The notes below the pieces were generated by a model. That model ran no database searches. It had not been told where the DNA came from and saw only the letters and a list, made by a program, of their open reading frames with translations. Made by a program: the position numbers and the translations under genes. A DNA stretch of 64,000 bases, from assembly GCA_934098745.1 (NCBI GenBank), contig CAKOPG010000002.1, positions 52,693 through 116,692 of the forward strand. The letters are read 5' to 3'. The stretch is from an uncultured Bacilli bacterium. GTDB taxonomy: Bacteria; Bacillota_I; Bacilli_A; RF39; UBA660. Shown here one piece after another: positions 34,198-42,813 of the stretch (positions within the stretch are counted from its first letter, which is position 1; each line of letters begins with the position of its first letter).

Positions 34198-34260
34198 CTT
34201 CTTTTTTTCTAATACTAAGATTATATTCTTGTCAATAAATTGTCAAAATTGTCAAAAATA

Positions 34261-34289
34261 TTGACTTTCTTAGCTACTTATCATAACAT
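34261..34289 (+). promoter_or_regulatory. Promoter of the rpiB transcript
   Basis: TTGACT, 17 bases, TAACAT. Just upstream are two direct copies of TTGTCAAAA (34239-34258), a possible regulator site. Confidence 0.55.
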
Positions 34290-34321
34290 TTAATTAAGAG
34301 TTAGAAAGAAGGATTGATAAT

Positions 34322-34765
34322 TTGAAAATAGGAATATGTAATGATCATCATGGATTAAATATGAAACAATTTCTGACAGAATATTTAGAAGCCTTAGGAT
34401 ATAATGTAATAGATTATGGTGCTAATACCCAAGAAATGTCAGATTTTCCAGATTTTGCTAAAGCTTTAGGAGCAGGAATTATCAACAAATCTGTTGATTT
34501 AGGAATAGCTATTTGTGGTACTGGCATAGGTATGAGTATCGCTCTAAATAAAATGAAGGGTGTATATTGTGCCAAAGTTTCTAAACAAAGTGAAGCTACC
34601 CTATGTAAAGCCCATAACAATGCTAACGTTATTGCTATCTCCGAAGATCTAGATAAAGAGTTAGCTAAAGACATTGTAAAATCTTTTATAGAAACTCCAT
34701 TTTCTAATATAGATAGATACATTCGTCGTAATAATAAAATAAAGGATTTAGAAAATAATGTATAA
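34322..34765 (+). CDS. rpiB: Ribose-5-phosphate isomerase B
   Basis: A 147-residue RpiB/LacAB-family isomerase interconverting ribose 5-phosphate and ribulose 5-phosphate. Motifs are ICNDHHGLNMKQ, the catalytic-Cys segment ICGTGIGMSIALNK, and NNANVIAIS. The start is TTG at 34322 with AAGGA upstream; no ATG is available. It overlaps ywzB by eight bases, at the head of the spoIID-spoIIQ-spoIIID-mbl region. Confidence 0.92.
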   Translation: MKIGICNDHHGLNMKQFLTEYLEALGYNVIDYGANTQEMSDFPDFAKALGAGIINKSVDLGIAICGTGIGMSIALNKMKGVYCAKVSKQSEATLCKAHNNANVIAISEDLDKELAKDIVKSFIETPFSNIDRYIRRNNKIKDLENNV

Positions 34766-34946
34766 TTTTCTCATATATTTACTCGTATTAATGATAGTTA
34801 TATGGTCATTAGATGGTGTAAATATCAATAATATCTTTAAGAAAAATAAAATATACCAAGCTAGAGTATTTTATATTATCATTGTTTTTAGCCTAACATA
34901 TCTGTCATCTAATTTTATTATTGAATTTTTAAATAGTTTAAAATAA
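34758..34946 (+). CDS. ywzB: Small membrane protein, DUF1146/YwzB-like
   Basis: A 62-residue protein with two membrane helices (residues 2-18 and 38-58), similar in size, pattern and position to Bacillus YwzB, which lies beside murAA-spoIID. The IWSLDGVNI turn and the QARVFYIIIVFSLTYLSSNF second helix fit the DUF1146 family. Function unknown. It is coupled to rpiB and followed by spoIID after 29 bases. Confidence 0.75.
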   Translation: MYNFLIYLLVLMIVIWSLDGVNINNIFKKNKIYQARVFYIIIVFSLTYLSSNFIIEFLNSLK

Positions 34947-34975
34947 GGAAGTACAAATTAAGAAAAGAGGATTAT

Positions 34976-35899
34976 ATGAAAAAAATAATAATCTTTATAA
35001 CACTATTAATTTTTATTCCTTTTTTTATTGTTCTTATCTACAATAAAAATTATAAAGAAATTGAACTTAAATATATAACAACTACGTATATTAGAGTAAA
35101 AAGATTAAATACTAATAATATCGAAAATATTCCATTAGAAGAATATATTGTGGGTGTTTTAGCGGGAGAAATGCCTATCGACTTTGAACTTGAAGCATTA
35201 AAAGCTCAAGCAGTTGCTTCTCGTAGTTATGCCCTAAAAAGAATGGAATATAATAAAGAATTAGATTACGATGTTGTCGATAGTATTCTAAATCAAGTAT
35301 ATTTGGATGAAGATTATCTAAAAAATGCTTGGGGTAATAACTATGTTAAGAATATTAATAAATTACGAACTGCTGTAAATGAAACCATTGATGAATATCT
35401 AGAATATGACAATAAAGTAGCAGATACCTTATTCTTTTCTACCAGTAATGGTTATACCGAAGATAGCCAAACCGTTTTTAACTTTGAATGTAATTACCTA
35501 AAAAGCGTAGAAAGTCCATGGGATAGTGAAGTATCTAGCGCTTATCAAACTAGTAAAATAATGTCTCTAAAAGATTTTTATGAAAAATTAAATCTTCCCT
35601 ATAATAAAAATTTATCTATCGAAATAGAAAAAAGAAGTACCACCAATCGCATACTTCTTTTAAAAATCAATAATCAAGAATTTAAAGGAACCGATTTATA
35701 TAATAAATTATCATTACGTTCCACTGATTTTAATATTGAATTACTTGGAAATGACATTAAAATAACTATGAAAGGATATGGTCATGGTGTCGGAATGAGT
35801 CAATATGGGGCTTTAGGTATGGCTAAAAAAGGTTATAACTATAAAGAAATACTTGCTCACTATTATCCTAATACAAATTTAACAAAATTAAAAAATTAA
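34976..35899 (+). CDS. spoIID: Stage II sporulation protein D
   Basis: A 307-residue membrane-anchored lytic transglycosylase that drives engulfment together with SpoIIP/SpoIIM. N-terminal membrane helix, then the SpoIID domain: IPLEEYIVGVLAGEMP (Glu catalytic region), FELEALKAQAVASRSYAL and the C-terminal GHGVGMSQYGALGMAKKG. Length is normal. In Bacillus it is under sigma-E control. Context with spoIIQ, spoIIID and mbl is conserved. Confidence 0.95.
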   Translation: MKKIIIFITLLIFIPFFIVLIYNKNYKEIELKYITTTYIRVKRLNTNNIENIPLEEYIVGVLAGEMPIDFELEALKAQAVASRSYALKRMEYNKELDYDVVDSILNQVYLDEDYLKNAWGNNYVKNINKLRTAVNETIDEYLEYDNKVADTLFFSTSNGYTEDSQTVFNFECNYLKSVESPWDSEVSSAYQTSKIMSLKDFYEKLNLPYNKNLSIEIEKRSTTNRILLLKINNQEFKGTDLYNKLSLRSTDFNIELLGNDIKITMKGYGHGVGMSQYGALGMAKKGYNYKEILAHYYPNTNLTKLKN

Positions 35900-35944
35900 G
35901 TATATATTTCTAAAATCTGTTAAAACTTATAACAGGTGAGTGAA

Positions 35945-36580
35945 ATGAATAAAGAAAATTTAAAAAAATTAGCCGTACCAGCTATATACGGCGCTGCTAT
36001 CTTTGCCTTTGGTACAAGTTTATATCTCGTTCAAAAAATCGTCAATACTTCACGTTTTGAAACTCCTGAAAATATGGAATATGTAGATAGAGAAATAGTT
36101 ACTGATAATGAATATGTTCCGGTAATTAATCAAGTAAATACTATTATGAAACCATTTTTAAATGAATCAGTAACAAAATTAAAATCATTTTATGATTATG
36201 AAGCTGAATCATCAAGTCAAGAAAATGCTATTATCTATTATGAAAATACATATATGCAAAATTCTGGTCTTGATTATAGCCTTAAAGAACAATTTGATGT
36301 TATCTCTATCTTAGATGGTACAGTTATCGAAGTTACCGATAACGAAATATTGGGAAAAACAATAAAAATAAGACATACCAATGACTTAATAAGCATCTAT
36401 CAAAGTCTTGATGAAGTAACTGTAAAAAAAGATGATACTGTATTAAGAGGCCAAGTAATCGGTAAAAGTGGTACTTGTAAATTATATAGTAGTGATTCTA
36501 ATCTTCATTTTGAACTATATTACCAAGGAAAAAATGTTGATCCAGAAAAATACTATAATAAAACCCCAGATGAATTATAG
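35945..36580 (+). CDS. spoIIQ: SpoIIQ-like forespore engulfment protein
   Basis: A 211-residue bitopic protein: membrane helix at about 10-30 and a degenerate LytM/M23 domain in the C-terminal half (SILDGTVIEVTDNEILGKTI, DTVLRGQVIGKSGT, NLHFELYYQGKNVDPEKY). The HxxxD motif is missing and the first His of HxH is Asn, as expected for a non-catalytic SpoIIQ that binds SpoIIIAH across the septum. ATG 35945 follows AGGTGA; a GTG nine bases earlier overlaps it. Confidence 0.9.
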   Translation: MNKENLKKLAVPAIYGAAIFAFGTSLYLVQKIVNTSRFETPENMEYVDREIVTDNEYVPVINQVNTIMKPFLNESVTKLKSFYDYEAESSSQENAIIYYENTYMQNSGLDYSLKEQFDVISILDGTVIEVTDNEILGKTIKIRHTNDLISIYQSLDEVTVKKDDTVLRGQVIGKSGTCKLYSSDSNLHFELYYQGKNVDPEKYYNKTPDEL

Positions 36581-36629
36581 GCATATGCCTTTTTTTCAAA
36601 TAATATAATTGAATGAAGGGGTAATAAAA

Positions 36630-36893
36630 TTGAGTAAAGAAATAAATAAAAGAGTACTTGCGATTGCTAATCATATTATTGACACCCAAGATACGATTAG
36701 AAAAACTGCTACTATTTTTAATGTTAGCAAAAGCACAGTTCACAAAGATATGCAAGAAAGATTACAGTTAATTGACATTGAGAAATATAATTTAGTCAAA
36801 GAAATAATGGCCCTCCACCTAGAAACAAGACATCTAATCGGAGGAGAGTCAACTAGACAACTATTTTTAAGAAAAAAGCAATATACACTATAA
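36630..36893 (+). CDS. spoIIID: Sporulation transcriptional regulator SpoIIID
   Basis: An 87-residue DNA-binding protein controlling the sigma-E/sigma-K mother-cell programme. The helix-turn-helix TATIFNVSKSTVHKDMQERL is nearly identical to Bacillus SpoIIID, and RHLIGGESTR follows. The TTG at 36630 is the probable start (AAGGGG eight bases upstream); the in-frame ATG at 36609 has no site. TATAAT at 36604 is the likely -10. Upstream of mbl, as in Bacillus. Confidence 0.94.
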   Translation: MSKEINKRVLAIANHIIDTQDTIRKTATIFNVSKSTVHKDMQERLQLIDIEKYNLVKEIMALHLETRHLIGGESTRQLFLRKKQYTL

Positions 36894-36938
36894 AAAACTG
36901 TCAAGATATGGTAAAATAAGTAAAGAAAGGGTGATAAC

Positions 36939-37928
36939 ATGTTTAATAAAGATATCGGAATAGACTTAGGTACTGCTAACGTCTTAATATACATCAAAGG
37001 ACAAGGCATAGTATTAAACGAACCTAGCGTTGTTGCTATTGATCAAGAAACCAAAAGACCCTTAGCAGTAGGCTCAGAAGCCCGCGAAATGTTAGGTAGG
37101 ACACCCGGCAAAGTAAAAGCTATAAAACCCATGAAGGATGGTGTAATTGCTGATTTTGAAACTACCGAGGTCATGTTAAATTATTTCATCAAAAAAGTAA
37201 ATGGTAAGAGTTTCTTTCAACGCCCAAGAATACTAATCTGTTGCCCATCAAATATAACTCAAGTTGAAAAAAATGCCATTAAAGAAGCTGCTGAAAGAAC
37301 TGGCGCTAAAAAAGTATTTCTAGAAGAAGAACCTAAAGTAGCAGCCATTGGTGCTGGTATGGATATCTCTAAACCATCTGGAAATATGGTAATTGATATT
37401 GGTGGCGGTACTACTGATATTGCTATCTTATCGCTAGGAGGTATCGTTGAAAGTGCTTCCATTAGAGTAGCTGGTAATGCTTTTGATAATGATATTATTA
37501 AGTATATCAAAGACAAATATAAACTTTTAGTTGGCGAACGCACGGCTGAAGAAATAAAAATAACTATTGGTACCGTTTTCCCCGGTAGTAGAAATGAAAA
37601 AATGGAAGTTCGTGGAAGAGACTTAGTTACCGGCCTTCCTCATACAATAACTCTAACTAGTGAAGAAGTTGAAGAAGGACTAAGAGAATCTGTCTATACC
37701 ATTATTCATGCTGCCAAAGGCATCTTAGAACAAACTCCACCTGAATTATCTGCTGATATTATTGATAAAGGTATCGTCTTAACTGGTGGTGGTTCTTTAG
37801 TAGATGGTTTTAATCAAATCCTAGCCCAAGAATTAAAAGTCCCTGTCTTTACTGCTGAAAGTCCATTGACTTGCGTAGCCGAAGGAACTGGAGTATTATT
37901 AGACAATATTCATATGATAGAAAGATAA
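36939..37928 (+). CDS. mbl: MreB-like actin homologue Mbl
   Basis: A 329-residue actin-fold protein guiding the elongation machinery. MFNKDIGIDLGTANVLIYIK, the phosphate loops (DIGGGTTDIAI) and VLTGGGSLVDG are present. The N-terminus and the position after spoIIID match Mbl rather than MreB. Cytoplasmic, on the inner membrane face. Followed by a bidirectional terminator. Confidence 0.94.
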   Translation: MFNKDIGIDLGTANVLIYIKGQGIVLNEPSVVAIDQETKRPLAVGSEAREMLGRTPGKVKAIKPMKDGVIADFETTEVMLNYFIKKVNGKSFFQRPRILICCPSNITQVEKNAIKEAAERTGAKKVFLEEEPKVAAIGAGMDISKPSGNMVIDIGGGTTDIAILSLGGIVESASIRVAGNAFDNDIIKYIKDKYKLLVGERTAEEIKITIGTVFPGSRNEKMEVRGRDLVTGLPHTITLTSEEVEEGLRESVYTIIHAAKGILEQTPPELSADIIDKGIVLTGGGSLVDGFNQILAQELKVPVFTAESPLTCVAEGTGVLLDNIHMIER

Positions 37929-37931
37929 AAT

Positions 37932-37967
37932 AAAAGTAATGACTATTCAATATAGCCATTACTTTTT
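37932..37967. terminator. Bidirectional terminator between mbl and the thioredoxin-like gene
   Basis: AAAAGTAATG ... CATTACTTTT with a further CTAT/ATAG pairing inside and A/T runs on both sides. Confidence 0.8.
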
Positions 37968-38371
37968 AATTTCTTTAATATTTTTTCTTCGCTAGCAGAA
38001 CCAACAATTCTTGTTGCTGCTGTTGTTTCTTTTCCTTCCTTAAGAAATATCGTCATTGGTGTAGAATCAAAGCTAATATACTTTTTAAACTCTTTTTGTT
38101 CTTCCTCACTCAACTTATCAACTTCAATATAGTAAGCAGTTAATTTATTTTTCTTAAGAACTTTTCTAAGTACTGGTTTGTATTCTTTACAATGTGAACA
38201 AATAGTTTGACTAATAACTAAAATAAAAGTATCTTTATCTTCCATTTTTTTTATTACTTCACTATATTTTAATTCCACAAGATATTTATTAGCTATTATT
38301 CTATCGGCAACAAAAGCTCCGATTAATATAACTAAACATATACTAAATAATATTATTGCTCTTTTTTTCAT
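37943..38371 (-). CDS. Membrane-tethered thioredoxin-like protein
   Basis: A 142-residue protein with an N-terminal membrane helix (IILFSICLVILIGAFVA) and a thioredoxin-fold domain outside. The active site is ICSHCKEYKPVL (CxxC with Ser-His), and FDSTPMTIFLKEG supplies the cis-Pro loop. It probably acts as a thiol-disulphide oxidoreductase or bacteriocin-accessory-type thioredoxin at the cell surface; the substrate is unknown. It shares the bidirectional terminator with mbl. Confidence 0.82.
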   Translation of the reverse strand: MKKRAIILFSICLVILIGAFVADRIIANKYLVELKYSEVIKKMEDKDTFILVISQTICSHCKEYKPVLRKVLKKNKLTAYYIEVDKLSEEEQKEFKKYISFDSTPMTIFLKEGKETTAATRIVGSASEEKILKKLKSNGYIE

Positions 38372-38408
38372 CTAATTCACCTAATAAATATCATAGCACT
38401 ATCTTTTT

Positions 38409-38963
38409 TTATTTACAAGTTTTTTGACAATATTCTTCTAAAGTTAAATTATTAAAATACATATATGCAGCTTTTTTACCTACATATCTAAAATGCCAAG
38501 CTTCATAATTATACCCCGTAATATCTTCTTTATTTAATGGGTATCGCAAAATAAAACCATATTTATAACAATTATTCTGCAACCATTTAATTTCTTCAAA
38601 ATCAGCTATTTCATGTTCTATATAACATAAATTATCTCTATAAATACATACATCTATAGCTAATCCCGTTTGATGCTCTGACCCTCCCGGAGGGGCAATA
38701 TATCTAAAAGCATAATTAAATCCCTTATCATGAATTAATTTATTATATATCTTATCTTGATAATCATAACTACGATATCCACTCATAATATCAATATTAT
38801 ATCCCATATTAAAAGCATCTTTCTTCATAATATTAAAAATTCTTTTAACTTTCTTATTAATCATAACATTATTCTTATAAATACTCTCACTATTAACTAA
38901 ATCATTTGGTATATAAGTTCTATCTAATAAGTTATCTCTATTAACTAACATAAGATAATTCAT
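38409..38963 (-). CDS. Second M15B VanXY/VanY-type peptidase without signal peptide
   Basis: A 184-residue paralogue of the peptidase at 10006. Motifs are SGYRSYDYQ, SEHQTGLAIDV (zinc His and Asp) and YEAWHFRYVG (Glu, His), with FILRYPLNKEDITG between them and a LEEY tail as in VanXY. No signal peptide or membrane helix, so it is predicted cytosolic. M15B members hydrolyse D-Ala-containing peptidoglycan peptides. The start is uncertain: ATG 38963 or 38966, or GTG 38972, all near AGGTGA. Unlike the first copy it has no amidohydrolase partner. Confidence 0.8.
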   Translation of the reverse strand: MNYLMLVNRDNLLDRTYIPNDLVNSESIYKNNVMINKKVKRIFNIMKKDAFNMGYNIDIMSGYRSYDYQDKIYNKLIHDKGFNYAFRYIAPPGGSEHQTGLAIDVCIYRDNLCYIEHEIADFEEIKWLQNNCYKYGFILRYPLNKEDITGYNYEAWHFRYVGKKAAYMYFNNLTLEEYCQKTCK

Positions 38964-39046
38964 CATTTTCACCTATCATATTATATTCTAAAAAAATATA
39001 ATGGTTAATTAAAAAAGTAGTTAATCATTAACTACTTATGTAAGCT

Positions 39047-41140
39047 TTATATTTTAGTAATACTCTTGTGCTTAGCCATTATTTTCTTAATACCATATGG
39101 ATGTGGGAAAGCAATTGTTACTAATAACTTATCCACAGACACTACAACACCCTCACCAAATTCATCATGTCTTACATGGTCACCAACTTCATAAGATACA
39201 TCCTCATTTCTAAACATGTTTCCTTTTACAAAATTAGAGGTTCTACTTATAATATCGCTCTTATTATTTTCAGTTTCCATGTATCTCATATCTATTTCAT
39301 CCATAAATCTACTAGGCATATTTATTTGCGTATTACCAAATAACATTCTTCTCTTAGCATTTAACATCCACAAATTTTTCTTTGCCCTCGTAATTGCTAC
39401 ATAACAAAGTCTTCGTTCTTCCTCAATAGCAGCTTGCGTTCCTTCATTAATTGAGTTGTAATGCGGGAATATTCCTTCTTCCATTCCTACAATAAAAACA
39501 TTATCAAACTCTAATCCCTTAACCGCATGAATAGTCATTAAACTTACTCGATTATTACTATCTTGATGTTCTGAAATATCACTAACTAAAGAAATCTCAT
39601 TTAAAAAATCAGTTAAAGATATAACTCCATACTCTTCTTCATATCCCTTAGTAATAGATTTAAACTCCTCTAAGTTTTCTAATCTAATTTCCGCTTCTAA
39701 AGTTTTTTCATTAACAAGTTCTTCACGCATCCCACTTTCTTTAAGTACTAATTCAACCATATCAGTAAGGGTTAAACTCTCACATTCCTTTTGCATTTTT
39801 AATATTAAATTCTTAAATGTAAGCTCCTTACCACTTTCAATAGCCTCAAATAAAGAACAATTTTTATCATTAGCTCTCTTTGCTAAATTATCAAGTGTTT
39901 TCTCTCCAATTCCTCTTTTTGGCGTATTGATAACTCTAAGCAAACTAACATCATCATAATTATTATTAATAAGTCTTAAATAACATAACAAATCTTTAAT
40001 TTCTTTTCTATTATAAAAGTAAAAACTACCTACTATTCTATAAGGAATTCCGTTTCTAAGCATTTCTTCTTCTATTAATCTAGATTGTGCATTAGTTCTA
40101 TATAAAATAGCAATATCTTCATAATTAACATTATTATTATGCAATTCTTTTATCTTATCAGATACATAAGCACATTCTTCTTTATCACTATCTACTTTAA
40201 CATATTTAACCTTACTACCAATATCATTATTACACCATAAATTCTTATCTTTACGCATCTTATTATGTTTAATAACACTATTAGCCGCATCCAAAATATT
40301 TTGCGTAGAACGATAGTTTTCTTCTAAAAGAATAACTTTACAATTAGGATAATCCTTTTCAAAGTTTAAAATATTCTTATAATTAGCTCCCCTAAACGCA
40401 TATATAGCCTGATCATTATCTCCAACTACAAAAATATTCTTATGATTATTACATAACATTTTACTAAATATATATTGTGCCTCATTCGTATCCTGATACT
40501 CATCTATTAAAACATACTTATATTTATCTTGATAGTATTTTAATACCTCCGGATTATTTTTAAATAATTTAATAGGTAATATTAATAAATCATCAAAATC
40601 TAAAGAATTATTAATCTTTAATTTATGATTATATCTTTCATAAACTAAAATAATATTCTTATCAAACTCCATCTTAGCATATTCTTCTGGACTAAGAAGC
40701 TCATTCTTAGCAGAACTAATCTTATTTCTAATATCTCTAGCATTATAAAATTTAGGATTTAGATTTAATTCCTTCATAATCTTTTTAACAACTGTTAATG
40801 TATCATCACTATCCAGTATCACAAAATTACTCTTATATCCTAATTTTATATAATTTTCTTTTATTAATCTAAGCCCTAAAGAATGGAAAGTTGATATTTG
40901 TATTCCTTTAGCTAAATTACCAATTAACCTAATTTCCCTTTCTTTCATTTCTTTAGCTGCCTTATTAGTAAAAGTAATTGCCAAAATATTATCTGGATTA
41001 ACGCCATTCTCTATTAAATAAGCAATCCTACTAGTAAGTACTTTTGTCTTTCCCGATCCTGCTCCGGCTAATACTAACATCGGTCCATCTATATGTTTAA
41101 CAGCTTCTAACTGTTGTTTATTTAATTTACTTAAGTCCAT
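39047..41140 (-). CDS. pcrA: ATP-dependent DNA helicase PcrA
   Basis: A 697-residue UvrD/Rep-family superfamily 1A helicase used in repair and conflict resolution. Walker A LAGAGSGKTKVL, motif II LIDEYQDTNEAQ, motif III GDNDQAIYAFRGA, motif IV ENYRSTQNIL, motif V TIHAVKGLEFDNVFIVGMEEG and motif VI VAITRAKKNL are intact. The C-terminus keeps the Tudor-like region (GDHVRHDEFGEG) that binds RNA polymerase in PcrA. ligA, its usual neighbour, is absent. Confidence 0.96.
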   Translation of the reverse strand: MDLSKLNKQQLEAVKHIDGPMLVLAGAGSGKTKVLTSRIAYLIENGVNPDNILAITFTNKAAKEMKEREIRLIGNLAKGIQISTFHSLGLRLIKENYIKLGYKSNFVILDSDDTLTVVKKIMKELNLNPKFYNARDIRNKISSAKNELLSPEEYAKMEFDKNIILVYERYNHKLKINNSLDFDDLLILPIKLFKNNPEVLKYYQDKYKYVLIDEYQDTNEAQYIFSKMLCNNHKNIFVVGDNDQAIYAFRGANYKNILNFEKDYPNCKVILLEENYRSTQNILDAANSVIKHNKMRKDKNLWCNNDIGSKVKYVKVDSDKEECAYVSDKIKELHNNNVNYEDIAILYRTNAQSRLIEEEMLRNGIPYRIVGSFYFYNRKEIKDLLCYLRLINNNYDDVSLLRVINTPKRGIGEKTLDNLAKRANDKNCSLFEAIESGKELTFKNLILKMQKECESLTLTDMVELVLKESGMREELVNEKTLEAEIRLENLEEFKSITKGYEEEYGVISLTDFLNEISLVSDISEHQDSNNRVSLMTIHAVKGLEFDNVFIVGMEEGIFPHYNSINEGTQAAIEEERRLCYVAITRAKKNLWMLNAKRRMLFGNTQINMPSRFMDEIDMRYMETENNKSDIISRTSNFVKGNMFRNEDVSYEVGDHVRHDEFGEGVVVSVDKLLVTIAFPHPYGIKKIMAKHKSITKI

Positions 41141-41305
41141 ACTACCTCCTCATGATTTTAGATATATTCTGCATATAATTACATACAGTATAGTAAGTAT
41201 TATTAATCTTACTTCTAACTAATTATAACATATTTACCCATATTCTTAAATAACAATTGACTAAAAACAATTAATTCTTTATAATACCAAGAAAGAGAGG
41301 TAATT

Positions 41306-42100
41306 ATGCGTAAAAAAAGCGAAATTAAAAAAATTATATCCAAAACTGATAAAAAATCATTAACCACATATATCGTTATTCGTTTTCTAATAATAGTTTG
41401 TCTAATTATGCAAATTATTCATAAAGAATGGAATAATGCTTTTCTATGCCTTTTGACTCTTATTTTAACAACTTTACCATTTGCTATTGAAGAAAAATTT
41501 AAAATAGAACTTCCTAATACCTTAGAAACTATTATTATTCTATTTATCTTTGCTGCTGAAATATTAGGAGAAATAAATAACTTCTTTAATATCTTTCCCC
41601 ATTGGGATACGTTGCTTCATACCTTAAATGGTTTTATTTGTGCTGGAATAGGTTTTTCCCTTGTAAATCTTTTAAATAAAAACTCCGAAAACATCAATTT
41701 ATCGCCAGCCTATCTTTTACTCGTATCCTTTACATTTTCGATGACTATTGGCGTCTTATGGGAGTTTGGTGAATACACCATGGATACATTTTTCCTAATG
41801 GATGCCCAAAAAGATACCCAAATAACTACAATCTCTTCTACTTATCTAAATGAAAAAGGTGAAAATAAATCTGTTATTTTAGATGATATTGCCTATACCA
41901 AAATATATTCAAGAGATTCTTCCGGTAAAGAAATAGAAACCACTATTGGTGGTTATTTAGATATTGGCCTAACAGATACTATGGCTGATTTATTCGTTAA
42001 TTTTCTGGGAGCTATTATCTTTAACTTAATTGCCTATTTATATCTTAAAGATAATGAAAAATATAAGTTTATTACCGGTTTTATTCCTACAAAAAAATAA
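41306..42100 (+). CDS. Multi-pass membrane protein (DUF2238/YjdF-like)
   Basis: A 264-residue protein with about six membrane helices (residues 22-40, 42-60, 70-90, 105-125, 140-160, 232-252). The motifs HWDTLLHTLNGF and GVLWEFGEYTMD resemble the DUF2238 family, with conserved His and Glu facing the membrane. The insert at about 175-225 is hydrophilic. Function unknown. AGAGAGG upstream of ATG. Confidence 0.65.
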   Translation: MRKKSEIKKIISKTDKKSLTTYIVIRFLIIVCLIMQIIHKEWNNAFLCLLTLILTTLPFAIEEKFKIELPNTLETIIILFIFAAEILGEINNFFNIFPHWDTLLHTLNGFICAGIGFSLVNLLNKNSENINLSPAYLLLVSFTFSMTIGVLWEFGEYTMDTFFLMDAQKDTQITTISSTYLNEKGENKSVILDDIAYTKIYSRDSSGKEIETTIGGYLDIGLTDTMADLFVNFLGAIIFNLIAYLYLKDNEKYKFITGFIPTKK

Positions 42101-42160
42101 AATACTAGTTTAATACTAAATATCATCTATATATTTAAGTATCCCTAGTATTTTTTTAAT

Positions 42161-42325
42161 TTATCCCCACCAACACCAAGTATGCCAAAAAGTTAGATTA
42201 CCTGCATACAATACACATACTATAAAAGAAACCATAAATATTAATATAAAACTTATCAGTAGTATTTTAATAGCGGTTATTAATTTTGTATTATTTAAAA
42301 TATTTATTTCTTTTGTCTTTTCCAT
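42161..42325 (-). CDS. 54-residue Trp-rich membrane peptide downstream of an Xre regulator
   Basis: ATG at 42325 opens 54 codons ending TAA at 42161. The peptide has a polar start (MEKTKEINILNNTK), one long membrane helix (residues 18-41) and an aromatic end FWHTWCWWG. It begins 18 bases after the Xre regulator stop in the same direction, so the two probably form one operon. I know no family. The Trp-rich exit could sit at the membrane interface. No strong ribosome site is visible, so it may depend on the upstream gene. Confidence 0.55.
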   Translation of the reverse strand: MEKTKEINILNNTKLITAIKILLISFILIFMVSFIVCVLYAGNLTFWHTWCWWG

Positions 42326-42342
42326 ATTACTAATCTCATTAC

Positions 42343-42576
42343 TTAAAACATAATATTATCTCTATTAATAATTTTTCCTTCAGTATTATCTAAAAGTTCA
42401 TCTATACTAATATGTAATTCTTTAGAAAGTAGTTTTAATTGCTCTGGATTAGGTAGTGTTTCTCCTAATTCCCAATTAGATATTGTTTGTCTAGTTACAT
42501 TTACTTTCTCTCCTAATTGTTCTTGAGATAATCCTTTTTGTTTTCTTAATTTCAAAATCTTATTTCCTAATTCCAT
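42343..42576 (-). CDS. Xre-family transcriptional regulator
   Basis: A 77-residue single-domain HTH_3 protein: IRKLRKQKG-like start, then LSQEQLGEKVNVTRQTISNW and the family end PEQLKLLSKELHISIDELL. It has no sensor domain. Many relatives carry a C-terminal membrane part; here a separate small membrane peptide follows. A perfect palindrome AACTTTG-T-CAAAGTT at 42641-42655, upstream, is a candidate operator. Confidence 0.88.
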   Translation of the reverse strand: MELGNKILKLRKQKGLSQEQLGEKVNVTRQTISNWELGETLPNPEQLKLLSKELHISIDELLDNTEGKIINRDNIMF

Positions 42577-42640
42577 AAATCTCTCCTTTCCTCTTCATTA
42601 TAGAAAAAATATAGTTAACAAATCTACCAAATACTTTTGG

Positions 42641-42655
42641 AACTTTGTCAAAGTT
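42641..42655. promoter_or_regulatory. Palindrome upstream of the Xre regulator
   Basis: AACTTTG-T-CAAAGTT is a perfect 7+1+7 inverted repeat about 65 bases before the regulator start. It contains TTGACA on the minus strand, but no good -10 is spaced from it. Confidence 0.4.
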
Positions 42656-42755
42656 TTTTAACAATCCCATCTTTTACCCATTATATCACTAAAATAAGTA
42701 AATAATAATAGCAATGTAAAAAATCACCCTATTATTCTTAATTATAAAAATATCT

Positions 42756-42802
42756 TAAAAAAGCAAGAAATAAATGAAATAAACTCATCTAAAATCTTGC
42801 TT
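42756..42802 (-). terminator. Terminator of the gene at 42814
   Basis: Minus-strand AAGCAAGA, 26-base loop, TCTTGCTT followed by TTTT. Confidence 0.65.
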
Positions 42803-42813
42803 CTTCCTTTTAA

